Below, piece after piece: positions 9,979 through 20,374 of a stretch of 64,000 bases of DNA (position 1 is its first letter; each line of letters opens with the position of its first letter). The position numbers and the translations under genes were made by a program. Origin of the DNA: Schizochytrium sp. CCTCC M209059 (taxonomy: Eukaryota > Sar > Bigyra > Thraustochytrida > Thraustochytriidae); NCBI GenBank assembly GCA_000818945.1, contig KN805387.1, forward strand, positions 259,903 to 323,902, read 5' to 3'. Under the pieces are notes generated by a model. It was not told the origin of the DNA and made no database searches. It was given only the letters and a program-made list of their open reading frames with translations.

Positions 9979-10020
9979 CGGGAAAAATGCATGAATCAAA
10001 GAAAGAAGAAATGTGGGACA
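9750..10020. other. Intergenic region with AAC array
   Basis: This lies between the start of the glycosylase gene and the stop of the 2668-residue gene, both on the minus strand. It is occupied mainly by the AAC microsatellite and a CTAG-rich block at about 9833-9848. No coding region was recognised. Confidence 0.7.
9908..9979. repeat. AAC trinucleotide microsatellite
   Basis: About 24 uninterrupted AAC units lie 40 bp after the stop of the 2668-residue gene, so probably in its 3' UTR. Confidence 0.95.
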
Positions 10021-13000
10021 TTACTCAATGCCGTCGTAGCATGAGAGGCCGAAACGGTTCTCAAGTGAATCATCGGCACCATGACTGATCAGAAGCTCGC
10101 CAATGCCAGAGTCCTGAGCGACGTCGTAGCTGAACGCGAAATGCATAGCAGTGTTCCCTTGACTATTCTGGTGATTCACGTTTGCACCTCGGCGAATGAG
10201 AAGCTCCGCAATGCGCTTGTTCAAGTTCTGAGCAGCCACAATAAGCGCCGTATTTCCATGCGAGTCCGTCTCGTTCGGATCAAAGCCCATGTTGAGTGCG
10301 CTCTCCACACGGTTGAAGCGCCCATTGCGGATCTGAGAAAAGACACTGTCAACTTCTGGTACATCCTCGCTCGTACCACCCTCCATCACAGTGCCTTGCT
10401 GCCGCGCCTCGGCAACCTTGGCCTCCCACTGCACAGCCTGCTTCTGCCGCGTTTCCTGCTCGTTGAGCGGCCGCAGCTTGTTTCGAGCGAGATCCACTTT
10501 TTGCACATGAAGAGCGTGGCGCATACCCAAAATGTCTCGCATGTCTTCCACCCGCAGCTCCATGAGAAAATCGCCATCAATGCAAGCCTCCTCAAAGGCT
10601 GGCTTGTACTGCCCCAACGAGAGCGTGTCCAGCCAGCGCGAAACGTCCTGCACCGTCCATAGCCGCACGTCACGCGGAAAGGGTTCCTTGAGCATCTTCG
10701 TCGCGTCTTCCGCCTCCTTTTGCCGCTTCAGCTGCTCCGTCTTCTCCCTTAGCTTGGTGCCCGAAACATCTCCTGCACCGAGCTTAACGCCTGCCACGCT
10801 CTCGATGTTTGCGGCCTCTGCCGCCGCGGCAGCCGCTGCCGCTGTGTCTGCCGACGATGAAATCGCTTGCTGCGTTGTGTCCGAATTGATGTCCCGCAAG
10901 TTCTTGAGCATGTTGATTGAGCTAAAGTACGAAAGCGACATGCTCATGAACTGAAACTTGAGCAATTCCTCGGTGCTCGCAAATATTTGCTTACTCCGCT
11001 CTTCGTTCTCCTTCGCCGCAGCCGCCGTTGCTGCTGCTGCGGCTGCTGAGCTTGCTGTTGCAGACTCGAGCTCGATGCCACGCTCGCGCAGGCTGTCGAG
11101 CTCTGCCTTTTGCTCTTCGAGCAGCTCCATGAGATTACGCTGCAGACGTTGAAACTCGCGCTCCTTTCGCTTTCGTGTGCTTTCCATATCGTGGAGACCG
11201 TGCTCCAAAGCCCGCAGCTCCGACTTTTTCGTCTCTACTTCCTTAAAGACCGCAGCAAACTCGGCCTCGAGCTCCTTCTTCTTGCGCTCCCGCTCAGCGC
11301 GTTTTATGTGGATCTGCATTTCCAGCGCGTATGCCTCTGCGGCGCGCTTCCGTGCCTCCTCGTCGGTGCTCGGGTCGTAGGCAGAGCCTTTGCGCGCGCG
11401 CGCTTCGCGCTCTGCAATTTCCGCACGCGCGTCAAAAAGAGCCTTTTCGTGGGTCAACTCGTGCAACGTTTCATCCAGCTGATCCACGTCTCGAAGCTCT
11501 TGCTCCAGAATTGCCAACTCGCGCTCTGACTCCTCCAATCCGGCGTGCACCTGGCTCACCCGCGTCTCAGCGCGCTCTTGGGCCCTGTGCAGCGCGTCGA
11601 TTTCTTCTTGCTGCGCAGAGAATGCCGCCTTGGAGTCCTCGATCAAGCTCAGTCCTAGCTCGAGGCGCTCTGGTCCTGGCTCGGCATTTTCCCAGGTGCG
11701 CTTGCGATTCGCTCGCCTTCGCCCTCGCACACCGCGGTATACACGCTGGATCTGAAGTGCTGCCAGGTTCAAGATGCGCTGGTGTAAGAACTCCTCGCGA
11801 CCACGCCACATGCGCCACACGCTCTGAATCTTGGTCGCCGAGATGCCCTCGCGAATGATGCGCTCCTTTTCGGCGCGCGCACGGCGAGCGGCTCGGGACG
11901 CAAGATATCCTCTGCACACGCTTTGAATTTTTGTCGCTGCCCGTTCCTGCAGCTGAATGCGCGCTTTGCCTCGGCCAAGCATACCTCGGGCCACGCGCTG
12001 GATGCTCACCACCGCTTGTGCTTCCTCGCGATCGCGCAAAGCCTGCACACGGACTTCCTCTGCACGTTCCCGTCCCATGCGCCCTCGATGCAAGGCTTGC
12101 AATCGTACCGCTGCTTGGTACTTGTCGTCTTGTGCCATCTTCTCTTGTTTGAGCCGGATGGTGCGTACGCGAGCCAGACGCCCTCGGTAGAGGCTTTGGA
12201 TCTGTACGGCCTTGGCCTCGCGAAGGTCCTTGTTCATGTCGTCGCGCGCAGCGTCTTCGTTGCGGATTCGCTCCGCTTCTGCCTCTTCCATCTCACGTTG
12301 TACCTGTTCATATGCGTCCTTGTCTAGCTCGCCGACGCGATGCACCTCAGGCTTGGCAGCTTCTACGGCTGCAATTGCGGCATCGATGGCTTCCCCAGGT
12401 CCGCTTGTCGGTGCGGCGACGTCTCCAAAGACCGGCGTCACTGTGGCAGCTACTGTGGTGGGAGCCGAGTCTGTCTTTGCTTTTTGTGGCTCGGCATGCC
12501 CAGCTTGCTCGAGCGAAAGGACTTCTTCCACCGCGCTGTGGCCCGTCTTCGCCTCGTTGCGCTCATGCGCACGCTCCGTTTGCGCAAGAAGCCCTGATTC
12601 GAGCTGCTGCTTTTGCTGCTGTTGCAAAGCTGTCTGGTCATCGCGATCGCAATTATGGCTACTGCCCTCTTGTGCAAGCTCGTGGACCTGCTTCTCGCCA
12701 AGCTCTTCCCGTGGACGCAAATGATACTCATCGGCACCACTCTGCGACCGCAACGCTGCGGCGTCCCTATCGCGCGTCTGTTTTCTGCCCAGAAGCTGAC
12801 GCTCAAGCTCTTCGATGCGACGTTGATCTTCGAGCTCCCACTTGCGGCGGCGCTCCTCCTGTTCACGCTTCAAATGCTCAATCTGACGCAACACCTCGAG
12901 CTGCACGCTCGAAGCTGGCGAGATGTCAACTGCAGCCTCATTGGGAAATGCCTCACACGGTGGCGCCGGCACTGAATCGTCTTGCGGCTGCGTCGGACAG

Positions 13001-16000
13001 GCGGAAACCTCCACAGTGGTGACATTCTCGGCGCTTTGTACCGGAGATGTCGGACGCGATGCATCGGCGGACGCCGCAGCCCGTATTCGCTTCTCCTCTG
13101 CGAGCTGCTGCGCAAGCGACTCCGAAAGAGCTCGAGCGCGATCTCGCTCCGCCTCAACTTCAGCCATCATAGTGCGCTGTTTCTCTTCCAACACATGATG
13201 CAGACGCTCTTCGTGCTTGCGGCGCTTTGCATCGAGCTCCGCCTCGAGCGCAGCACGGGCCTCTTCGTCGGCGCGGGCCCGAGCAAGCTCGGCTAGCTCA
13301 CGTTCTTGCCGCAGACGTTCCTCTTCTTGAGCCGAAAAGGCCTCGAGCTCTGCAAGACGGGCTTGTCTTGCCTCTTCCGCAAGACGCTTTGTCTCGCGAT
13401 GCTTCCGCATGGCTTCCTCGAACTCGTTCTGCGCAGCATCCTCGTCCTTGGGTGCACTGGGCGCTGCTGGAGCGCCGGGTCTTTGCTTCTGCTTTGACGG
13501 TTGCTTGACCTTATTTTGCTTTCGACGGCTCCGCGCGGGATCCTCGGGATCAAAATCAGCTACGTCCTCAAGAAATTCGCGCTTGCATTCTTCGACGTCG
13601 TCAAAGTCCATGATCTGCACTTCTTCCCGATCGTCGATGGGTGCAGAGGTGGTCTTTCGCTTCGTTCTCTTGGCTGTCGAGGAAGCATGCTTACTGGGCA
13701 GGCCACGCTTTGCTTGCGTGGCCTGACTCACTTGCTTTGCGCGACTTGAGGCCTCTAAGCCAGACGCAAAGTCGCCAGCGTCTCCGGACATAGCGGCGCT
13801 CGAGGTCAATAGGTTGTCAACAATTTCAAGAACCTGCGCCTTAGCTTCCTGGCGGACCTCGTGTCCCGCCTTGAGCCATACCACGAATGCGCCATCGGGC
13901 CTCCTTAGTGCAGCGCGCATCTGGTCCACAGCCTTTGGGCCAATTTTTCCAGAATCCAGAAACTGGTGAGACCACAAATGCGAAACCATGCGGTTCTCGA
14001 TGAACGGGTCGACGTTCGTCGGATTCACCAACGCATTTTCTGTGCTCTGCACGATGATAAGAGGAATTCTCAACGAACGAAGCGGCTGACGCATGTCCTT
14101 GTGACGCAAGGCACCCTGGCACAGGTGCGAGCGACCTTGCAAGGTAATCGGATTACCAACAGCCGTGTAGATATTGAGAACCAAGGCAGGATCAACGCGC
14201 CGAAGATAGTCGTCTGAAAAGAGAAAACGAGAAAAGTACGAGATGGGAAGGTCGGGTCGCGTCGGCGGAAAGCTCTCAAAAATGTTCACCGAGCTATGCA
14301 AGACAGCAGCCAGCTGTTCGTCCACATGCGCGAACCCATTAATGCTCAAGAGTCCGCGCAGACACTTGCGATATTCGGGAAGTCCGCCGAACTCGCTCGC
14401 AAAAAAGGTAGCAATATTGGCTCCATTGCCAATGCCCACCAAATAGAACGGCCGAAATGAGCAGCAAAAGTCACCCTTGTGTTCGAGATCAGCAAGCAGC
14501 TCGTGCAGCGTTGCCGCTACGAATTCGTTATTGAGCACACCTGCTGTCTCCTTGGGAAAGCGCGTGTGCGCTTGGCCTGGATAGTTGAGCACCAAGGCTT
14601 GAGAGCCATAGTGCTTGCGCATTAAGGGTTCGAGAAAGATCTGCGACGCCTCGCATGTGTCAAACATATCATGAAGTACAACAAGATTTGGCGTTGCACT
14701 TTCGAGCCCACCCGTGCCTACAATATCGTAACTGAGAGTTGTTTGACCGTCTGAGCATACGAAAGCGCGCGATGCGACTGTCTTTGCGCTTGTGTCATCA
14801 TTTTCGCCCTCTGCCGACGAAGTCGCCAAGTCTTGCCCCCCGGCGTGAAGTCGTTGCATCTGTTTCTCTTGGAATTTACGACGAGCACGCAATTCCCGTT
14901 TGCTCGGCTTGCTCTCCTTGTCTTGCGATGCGGCCAGCTTGCCTGCGCTCGTTTGCAGCGCAAAGAGCGCATCCTTTCCATCTTCGCCGCTTCCAGAGCC
15001 CGTCTGAGCACGCCCCTGACCCGAAGAGGAAGACTGAGGGATCTTGCGTCGAAGCGTGTCGTCATGGGAAGCATGTCGTGAGAGCCCAACCACGGTACCA
15101 GCCATTGCTTTGTGTTGTGCATAGCTCAAACCTTTGGGAGAAAAAAGTGGTGCACTGTCGGGCTCATTTTGATACTGTTCGCTTGTGATGTTTGCAAGCG
15201 CGAGCTCTAGCATTGGTCCCGAGTGTTTGGCGTCTTCTTCCTCTTGCTGGCCCGGTCGCAGACCTTTGGCAAATTTTTGCCGTGGACGTCCGCCCTTTCG
15301 CTGGCGCTGGCATTTGCGTTGCTGCTCGAGTTTTGCCTGCAATGGAGCAACATCAGCACTAGCGTGGTTGATTGCCTTGAGATCCTCCTGCAGCTCCATC
15401 GAGTCCAAAAGATATGACGGCATGGCCACCATGCGCGACTCGCTTCCTGTATCTATCAACGGGGTCCCCTCGCGGCGGCCTTGCGCGGCTCCTGAAGAGT
15501 CCGTCTGACTTTGCTCAACATTACCGACTCCACCGGCACCTGGGGCAGCAGTAGTGGCAAGCTTTCTTGCCCTTGCGTCAGCGGGGAGGAATAGCAACGG
15601 GTCGCTGCGGGGATGCGCGGTCCCGACTTTGTACTTGTGAGCCATGACTGCGCCCAGAATGAACTCGCAGAGGATTGCTGCCGCCTTGTTAATGCAGACC
15701 AGAATGCCAGGGCGGAAAGACGGATCCTTGACGTAACTTTCGAGATTGGCAATTCGCTGAGGAGGAATGCAGTCAATATCGAAATCTAGCAGCATCCCTG
15801 TGATGCGCTCGCCGTTTGCCATGATGGCCTTGGTAGCTTCCCACGTGACTGACTTTCCCGTCAAGAGCATCATAAGAGCATGCGCAACTTGGACAACGCT
15901 GAGTGGCGGCTTGTTGAACGAGCGCAATTCTGCAAGACTTGCCTTCGTGAGTGCTTGCACAGCCTGCTGAGCTCGCTTGGCAGCCAGCTTTTGCAACTCT

Positions 16001-18027
16001 TCAAAGTTAAGCTGCAAAAGGCGCTTACCCTCTTCGCAGAATGGGTTGACGCGACGATCAATGTATTCAGGAGGCCCAAGCTGTTCGTAAGATGCAAACT
16101 TTTCTTCCTCGAGATCGAGTTGCTCCCGCTGTCGCTGCTCAAGGCGAGCACGAACGCGTGCATGTTTGGGGTCAAGCTTATCGATTGCACGACTTCGTGC
16201 GTTTTCGATTGTCGAATACAGCTGGAAACAGTTGGGGCACACGCGCACCTGCTTGTAATAGTGGTTGGGGAAGTCAAGTCCGAGCTGGCTCGACTCCAAA
16301 TCGGCCACGGACTGAACATAGTCACCTTTTTCGCCCTTGAGCAATCTTTTGATAAGCAATTCGACCAGTTTGCGCTCCATGCGAGCCTGCACAATCCCGC
16401 GAAATGCTACCGTCTTGCTTGGGTCTTGAGCAATGACTCCGCTCGATGCATTTCCCGGAACGACTGTTCTTGGGGCCGCAGACTCGCCATCGAGAGAGAG
16501 CAAATCCTTTTCTGCATCAGAAGAACTTGCTCCATTCGTCGCCTGGACGGGCTGCGCAGAGAGCTGCACGCTTGCGGCCTGCTGAGAAGAGCTGTTTGCA
16601 ATATCCAGAGTGATGTCGCAAAAGTCTCCGGGGCACGCCATTCTCTGACTTGAATCAAGTCCCTTGTTCTGCATGATTTCGAGATTATTGCCGATTGTTT
16701 TCGCAAAATCATGTCGTTCAAAGCCCGTGAGACTACTTGCAAGAAAACGCGTGGTGCCCTCTGTCTTCGAACCAGTAATCTGCGGCCTGGGCGCCGATGT
16801 AATATCGAGATCGACGTCAGGGCTCGGTTGCGGTGAGCCAGCATCCTGAGCGGCGGCGCCGCTACCGCCGGCGGAGACAGCCTGTTTGGGCTTGAACCTG
16901 TCTTCGACGGCCTTGCTGCGACGCAACTCGCGACTCGTCATGGATGCCTTATGATTTCTCGTCCGTAAGAGAGCCATATCAGCGATGTCCGTGATGCCTG
17001 CAGTTCCGTCGAGACCAAGATCTCGTAAGACAAGATCCTCTTCGCTCGATGACGAAGCCCCTTGCTTGCCAGTAGCCTCAGCGGCGGCAGCGGCGGCGGC
17101 GGCTCGCCGCTGCGCAAAGTGAGACGGTGGGCAGAAATCTGTGGGCGTCGGCTCAAATGCTGCGCCGGTCCCAACGCCAGGGCCTCCGGCAAGACGATCC
17201 TCAGTGGCAAAGATGGTGGGCGTTCCTGCGAGCCATATGCGATCATTGACGTCGATTAGGTACTCTGCAGAGAGACTCACGATGCGGTAGCGTGAGACTG
17301 ATTCGAGCGCCTTGACCAGGGCCATTGAGGCGGCATCCATCTGGGCATTAACGCTCGAATTTCGGGAACGAATCGCCTCTCGTTGCGGTCTCCCTCGTGC
17401 ATCAAACGCAATGGGCGCGCCGAGTCGAAAAGAATGCATACGAGGTCTGCCATCCGGTTGCAGCATGAACTCATGGCGAAATGTGACGCCGTCGGTTTCC
17501 TCGGAAGCAACGGGCGAGGTTTCCTCCTGCAGATATCCGGACAAGGTACTTTTCATGGACGGCCCGGTTTTCGGAGTAATGTAGAGCTGAAGGCTTACAA
17601 TTTTTTCAGACTGTCGAAGGGCCGCAAGATCCTCAACGCTTAGCACACGACGCGCGCCATTTTCGGCGACTGCAGTGGCAACACGGTGCGGAGCGTTTTC
17701 CCCGGCTCCTGTTCGGAAGCGAGACTTGATGGCGTCCAGCACGCACAAGTTGCTTGGCCGAAGTGCCAGGGTTCCGTCGAGGGTCTCGAATGCCCAAAAT
17801 GAAGGCACTCCGTTCTCAAAGAGCACCGTCTCAGGAAGCGGGATACCTGCTAGTGCGCGTCCTTCTTCGCTTGCAGTTGCTCCCTGACGTTTGAGACCTC
17901 TGCAGAGAGTGTCGAGCACCCAGCGCCATGATTTTTCCTCTCGTGGAGCCTGGTAGGTCGGCACAGGCTGCACGGACCTTACAATGTGCCTCGTGATACC
18001 AGCTTTATCGACAGCGCCCACGTCCAT
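10021..18027 (-). CDS. Giant multidomain protein: dynein-stalk-like, alpha/beta-hydrolase-like, IQ, SAM, ankyrin
   Basis: A single exon of 2668 residues starts at the ATG at 18027. In order: an unassigned N-terminal domain (about 1-260); a Cys-containing region; about 690-795, a segment with the pattern of the dynein heavy-chain stalk (KPP...V..A...LL.GK, NGERI..ML.FD.D.IP, NLE.YVKDP.F.P, AA..LCE); an alpha/beta-hydrolase-like domain at about 1085-1410; charged coiled coils (about 1480-1800); at least six IQ motifs (about 1925-2110); more coiled coil (about 2130-2330); a SAM domain (about 2450-2520, LWTVQDVSRWLDTL); and ankyrin repeats to the C-terminus. The hydrolase nucleophile elbow reads GIGNG, without the usual Ser, so catalysis is doubtful, although a late GHE His is present. 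IQ motifs bind calmodulin or centrin. A flagellar or cytoskeletal scaffold is the most likely role (inference). No intron was needed. Confidence 0.9.
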   Translation of the reverse strand: MDVGAVDKAGITRHIVRSVQPVPTYQAPREEKSWRWVLDTLCRGLKRQGATASEEGRALAGIPLPETVLFENGVPSFWAFETLDGTLALRPSNLCVLDAIKSRFRTGAGENAPHRVATAVAENGARRVLSVEDLAALRQSEKIVSLQLYITPKTGPSMKSTLSGYLQEETSPVASEETDGVTFRHEFMLQPDGRPRMHSFRLGAPIAFDARGRPQREAIRSRNSSVNAQMDAASMALVKALESVSRYRIVSLSAEYLIDVNDRIWLAGTPTIFATEDRLAGGPGVGTGAAFEPTPTDFCPPSHFAQRRAAAAAAAAEATGKQGASSSSEEDLVLRDLGLDGTAGITDIADMALLRTRNHKASMTSRELRRSKAVEDRFKPKQAVSAGGSGAAAQDAGSPQPSPDVDLDITSAPRPQITGSKTEGTTRFLASSLTGFERHDFAKTIGNNLEIMQNKGLDSSQRMACPGDFCDITLDIANSSSQQAASVQLSAQPVQATNGASSSDAEKDLLSLDGESAAPRTVVPGNASSGVIAQDPSKTVAFRGIVQARMERKLVELLIKRLLKGEKGDYVQSVADLESSQLGLDFPNHYYKQVRVCPNCFQLYSTIENARSRAIDKLDPKHARVRARLEQRQREQLDLEEEKFASYEQLGPPEYIDRRVNPFCEEGKRLLQLNFEELQKLAAKRAQQAVQALTKASLAELRSFNKPPLSVVQVAHALMMLLTGKSVTWEATKAIMANGERITGMLLDFDIDCIPPQRIANLESYVKDPSFRPGILVCINKAAAILCEFILGAVMAHKYKVGTAHPRSDPLLFLPADARARKLATTAAPGAGGVGNVEQSQTDSSGAAQGRREGTPLIDTGSESRMVAMPSYLLDSMELQEDLKAINHASADVAPLQAKLEQQRKCQRQRKGGRPRQKFAKGLRPGQQEEEDAKHSGPMLELALANITSEQYQNEPDSAPLFSPKGLSYAQHKAMAGTVVGLSRHASHDDTLRRKIPQSSSSGQGRAQTGSGSGEDGKDALFALQTSAGKLAASQDKESKPSKRELRARRKFQEKQMQRLHAGGQDLATSSAEGENDDTSAKTVASRAFVCSDGQTTLSYDIVGTGGLESATPNLVVLHDMFDTCEASQIFLEPLMRKHYGSQALVLNYPGQAHTRFPKETAGVLNNEFVAATLHELLADLEHKGDFCCSFRPFYLVGIGNGANIATFFASEFGGLPEYRKCLRGLLSINGFAHVDEQLAAVLHSSVNIFESFPPTRPDLPISYFSRFLFSDDYLRRVDPALVLNIYTAVGNPITLQGRSHLCQGALRHKDMRQPLRSLRIPLIIVQSTENALVNPTNVDPFIENRMVSHLWSHQFLDSGKIGPKAVDQMRAALRRPDGAFVVWLKAGHEVRQEAKAQVLEIVDNLLTSSAAMSGDAGDFASGLEASSRAKQVSQATQAKRGLPSKHASSTAKRTKRKTTSAPIDDREEVQIMDFDDVEECKREFLEDVADFDPEDPARSRRKQNKVKQPSKQKQRPGAPAAPSAPKDEDAAQNEFEEAMRKHRETKRLAEEARQARLAELEAFSAQEEERLRQERELAELARARADEEARAALEAELDAKRRKHEERLHHVLEEKQRTMMAEVEAERDRARALSESLAQQLAEEKRIRAAASADASRPTSPVQSAENVTTVEVSACPTQPQDDSVPAPPCEAFPNEAAVDISPASSVQLEVLRQIEHLKREQEERRRKWELEDQRRIEELERQLLGRKQTRDRDAAALRSQSGADEYHLRPREELGEKQVHELAQEGSSHNCDRDDQTALQQQQKQQLESGLLAQTERAHERNEAKTGHSAVEEVLSLEQAGHAEPQKAKTDSAPTTVAATVTPVFGDVAAPTSGPGEAIDAAIAAVEAAKPEVHRVGELDKDAYEQVQREMEEAEAERIRNEDAARDDMNKDLREAKAVQIQSLYRGRLARVRTIRLKQEKMAQDDKYQAAVRLQALHRGRMGRERAEEVRVQALRDREEAQAVVSIQRVARGMLGRGKARIQLQERAATKIQSVCRGYLASRAARRARAEKERIIREGISATKIQSVWRMWRGREEFLHQRILNLAALQIQRVYRGVRGRRRANRKRTWENAEPGPERLELGLSLIEDSKAAFSAQQEEIDALHRAQERAETRVSQVHAGLEESERELAILEQELRDVDQLDETLHELTHEKALFDARAEIAEREARARKGSAYDPSTDEEARKRAAEAYALEMQIHIKRAERERKKKELEAEFAAVFKEVETKKSELRALEHGLHDMESTRKRKEREFQRLQRNLMELLEEQKAELDSLRERGIELESATASSAAAAAATAAAAKENEERSKQIFASTEELLKFQFMSMSLSYFSSINMLKNLRDINSDTTQQAISSSADTAAAAAAAAEAANIESVAGVKLGAGDVSGTKLREKTEQLKRQKEAEDATKMLKEPFPRDVRLWTVQDVSRWLDTLSLGQYKPAFEEACIDGDFLMELRVEDMRDILGMRHALHVQKVDLARNKLRPLNEQETRQKQAVQWEAKVAEARQQGTVMEGGTSEDVPEVDSVFSQIRNGRFNRVESALNMGFDPNETDSHGNTALIVAAQNLNKRIAELLIRRGANVNHQNSQGNTAMHFAFSYDVAQDSGIGELLISHGADDSLENRFGLSCYDGIE

Positions 18028-18854
18028 GGTGCGCGCGTCGCAGCGGGCAGCCGTACGCTGGCGGCGTGTTCACCTGGTTCGTTTATGCAACTGCTTTCGT
18101 AGTTGTCGTTTTCGTTTTCGTTGTTGCTACGGCTGTGCTGTTGCTGGACACAACGTTTAAGAAGCTCGTCGTGGAGATGCTTTCGCGGTGCGTCTTTACT
18201 TTGCTCCGTCGGGTCGCAGCGCCCGCTCGGAGCCTGGAGGGCGCTCTCAATCGCGCTCGCAAAAGGTCAGTCAGGTCAAGAATGCTTGCGAGCGACCGCT
18301 CATCGATCGAGCAAGCGACCGCTCTCAGTCTTTATTGGTGATGAAAAGTCCTCCCTCTCTCTCTCTCTCTCTTTTCAAGTTCCTCTCTGACACAAGGCTC
18401 GATTTGCAAAGTGCTGGCACGATGCTTGCTGAAAACCTAATAAAAGTAGAGCTAAAAACTAGTTGCCTTGAACGTCGCCGCCGGGGAGGAGAGGCGAGAA
18501 GGGACTCCGCAGCTCTACGTCCCAAGCCTTCTCTATCAAGCACAGCAAGAAGAGCAACCACCTGAGGCGCCGACGCGTGTTGTTCTCTCTTGCTTCTCGC
18601 TCATCTTCCTCCCCAAGGCCTTCCCCCAACGGACACTATACCGCTCGCTGGCTCGCGAGTGCGCCTTATCTTTTCATTTCTTCCTAACACAGAACCAAGA
18701 CCAACCTTCCGTAATTTTCCACTATACATGGTTTTGGGTCTTGTGACATTGCGCCCAATTCTTGCGGGGAGCGCCTTCCGCGACCAGCGAGCGACCGTCC
18801 TTCTCGTGGCGCAGATCGTGCTCCCTTCGTCCCCGCCAAGTCGGCCGCCCGCCC
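18028..18854. promoter_or_regulatory. Upstream region of the 2668-residue gene, up to an assembly gap
   Basis: The stretch contains a CT run at about 18353-18372 and AT-richer DNA. It probably includes the promoter of the minus-strand gene at 18027 and perhaps the 5' part of the plus-strand gene that emerges from the gap. No confident exon could be placed. Confidence 0.4.
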
Positions 18855-19243
18855 NNNNNNNNNNNNNNNNNNNNNNNNNNNNNNNNNNNNNNNNNNNNNN
18901 NNNNNNNNNNNNNNNNNNNNNNNNNNNNNNNNNNNNNNNNNNNNNNNNNNNNNNNNNNNNNNNNNNNNNNNNNNNNNNNNNNNNNNNNNNNNNNNNNNNN
19001 NNNNNNNNNNNNNNNNNNNNNNNNNNNNNNNNNNNNNNNNNNNNNNNNNNNNNNNNNNNNNNNNNNNNNNNNNNNNNNNNNNNNNNNNNNNNNNNNNNNN
19101 NNNNNNNNNNNNNNNNNNNNNNNNNNNNNNNNNNNNNNNNNNNNNNNNNNNNNNNNNNNNNNNNNNNNNNNNNNNNNNNNNNNNNNNNNNNNNNNNNNNN
19201 NNNNNNNNNNNNNNNNNNNNNNNNNNNNNNNNNNNNNNNNNNN
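18855..19243. other. Assembly gap (N run)
   Basis: About 389 undetermined bases are flanked by very GC-rich sequence on both sides. The plus-strand gene after it loses its 5' end here. Confidence 0.99.
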
Positions 19244-19989
19244 CGTGGCTCTCGCGGCTGCAGGCCTCGCAGGGCGCGAGGCAGGAGCAGAGAGACCTGG
19301 ACCACGACGTGCGCGCGCGCCTCGAGCGCGGCGCCGACGTGAAGACGCTGTGGCGCCAGATCAGAGGCGCGCTCGGCGAGGAGGAGTGCAAGCGAGTGGC
19401 GCGGCAAGGATGGCAGCTTCAACACCAGGCCGTGTCCCTCCCGCCATCGCAGGCAGAGATCGACCAAGTCGCCCAAGAAGTGCAGGACCTCACGGTCGCG
19501 CCGCAGCCTGCCAGTGTTGCTGCCCGAGCCGAATCTGAAGCAGACCGCGCCACCGTATACAATCGCGGTCACTCTTTGTCTTCGTTCCTGCACAGCGGGT
19601 CTTCGTACTCATTTCGCCCTTCTGAGCTAGACTTGGACATTGCCGACGTGGGCTCGAGCAGCTTCCTCTTGAAGACCCAGCCAAGCTTTGAAAACAACGC
19701 AAACTACAGCGGAATGTACGCGCCCGAGTGGAGCGGTGACGCAGGAAACGGAGGGAGCGAGGCTAGCTCCCGCGATGAGAGCTCTGGATCGGAACTCCAT
19801 CGCGCAACGCTGCAGGCCGCGGCGGCATCGCGTCTGAAGCGAGGTCTTAGTTCCATGCAATTCGAAGTTGGTGATAAAAACAACGTACCGCAGAGCGTCT
19901 CAGCCTCTTCTTCAAGCACAGCAAGCTGGGTCGGGAGTAGTCAGACTTCCTATGGGTATCCACAATCTAAACGTCGATACCTCTCTTGA
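19244..19989 (+). CDS. Hypothetical protein, 5' end lost in assembly gap
   Basis: The frame is open from the first known base after the gap to the stop at 19989, giving about 248 residues. The first ATG in the known sequence lies at 19378 or later in other frames, so the true start is probably inside or before the gap. The visible N-terminal part (about 70 residues, WLSRLQASQGARQEQRDLDH onward) is a charged, Leu/Arg-rich amphipathic helix with Trp residues, like a coiled-coil or short helical domain. The rest is Ser/Gly/Ala-rich, ends in KRRYLS and looks disordered. No family was recognised. The composition shift after the stop (AT-rich, T-runs) supports a true 3' end. Confidence 0.6.
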
Positions 19990-20374
19990 TCATAGCCTAC
20001 GTGTACACGAGAATCGATATTTCCTGTTTTCATTCTCCTTCGATTTATTTTCTTCGTCTAACTCGGAGGCATCAAAGCCCCTTGCAAAGTTCGTGCAAAG
20101 CAAACCTTTGCTCAGCTTTCTTCTCTTGCATGCAAGCGAGCCACGAAGAAATCCATCCATTAGGTAAACATCCAAGGCAGAAAAAACACGTTTAACCTCG
20201 TAACATCTAGGTAGGGCGGCAGGGCCTGCAGCACACACGCAACCAAGCTCTTGCGTTCACGACACGTCAGGACACGACTGGCACTCGGTAGCTAAAATTG
20301 AAGGTACGATTTCTCTTATCTTGTTTTGACATCGGATTTTCTTGCTCACGTTCACTCACACACATCGATCCCCG
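19990..20374. other. Convergent intergenic region
   Basis: AT-richer DNA separates the stops of the plus gene (19989) and the minus gene (20375). It presumably holds both 3' UTRs. No gene was seen. Confidence 0.6.

Noticed and set aside
10021..18027. Possibility that the 8-kb frame is several genes
   Set aside because: The frame is continuous with steady coding character through all domains and linkers, and no internal promoter-like AT-rich gap is visible.
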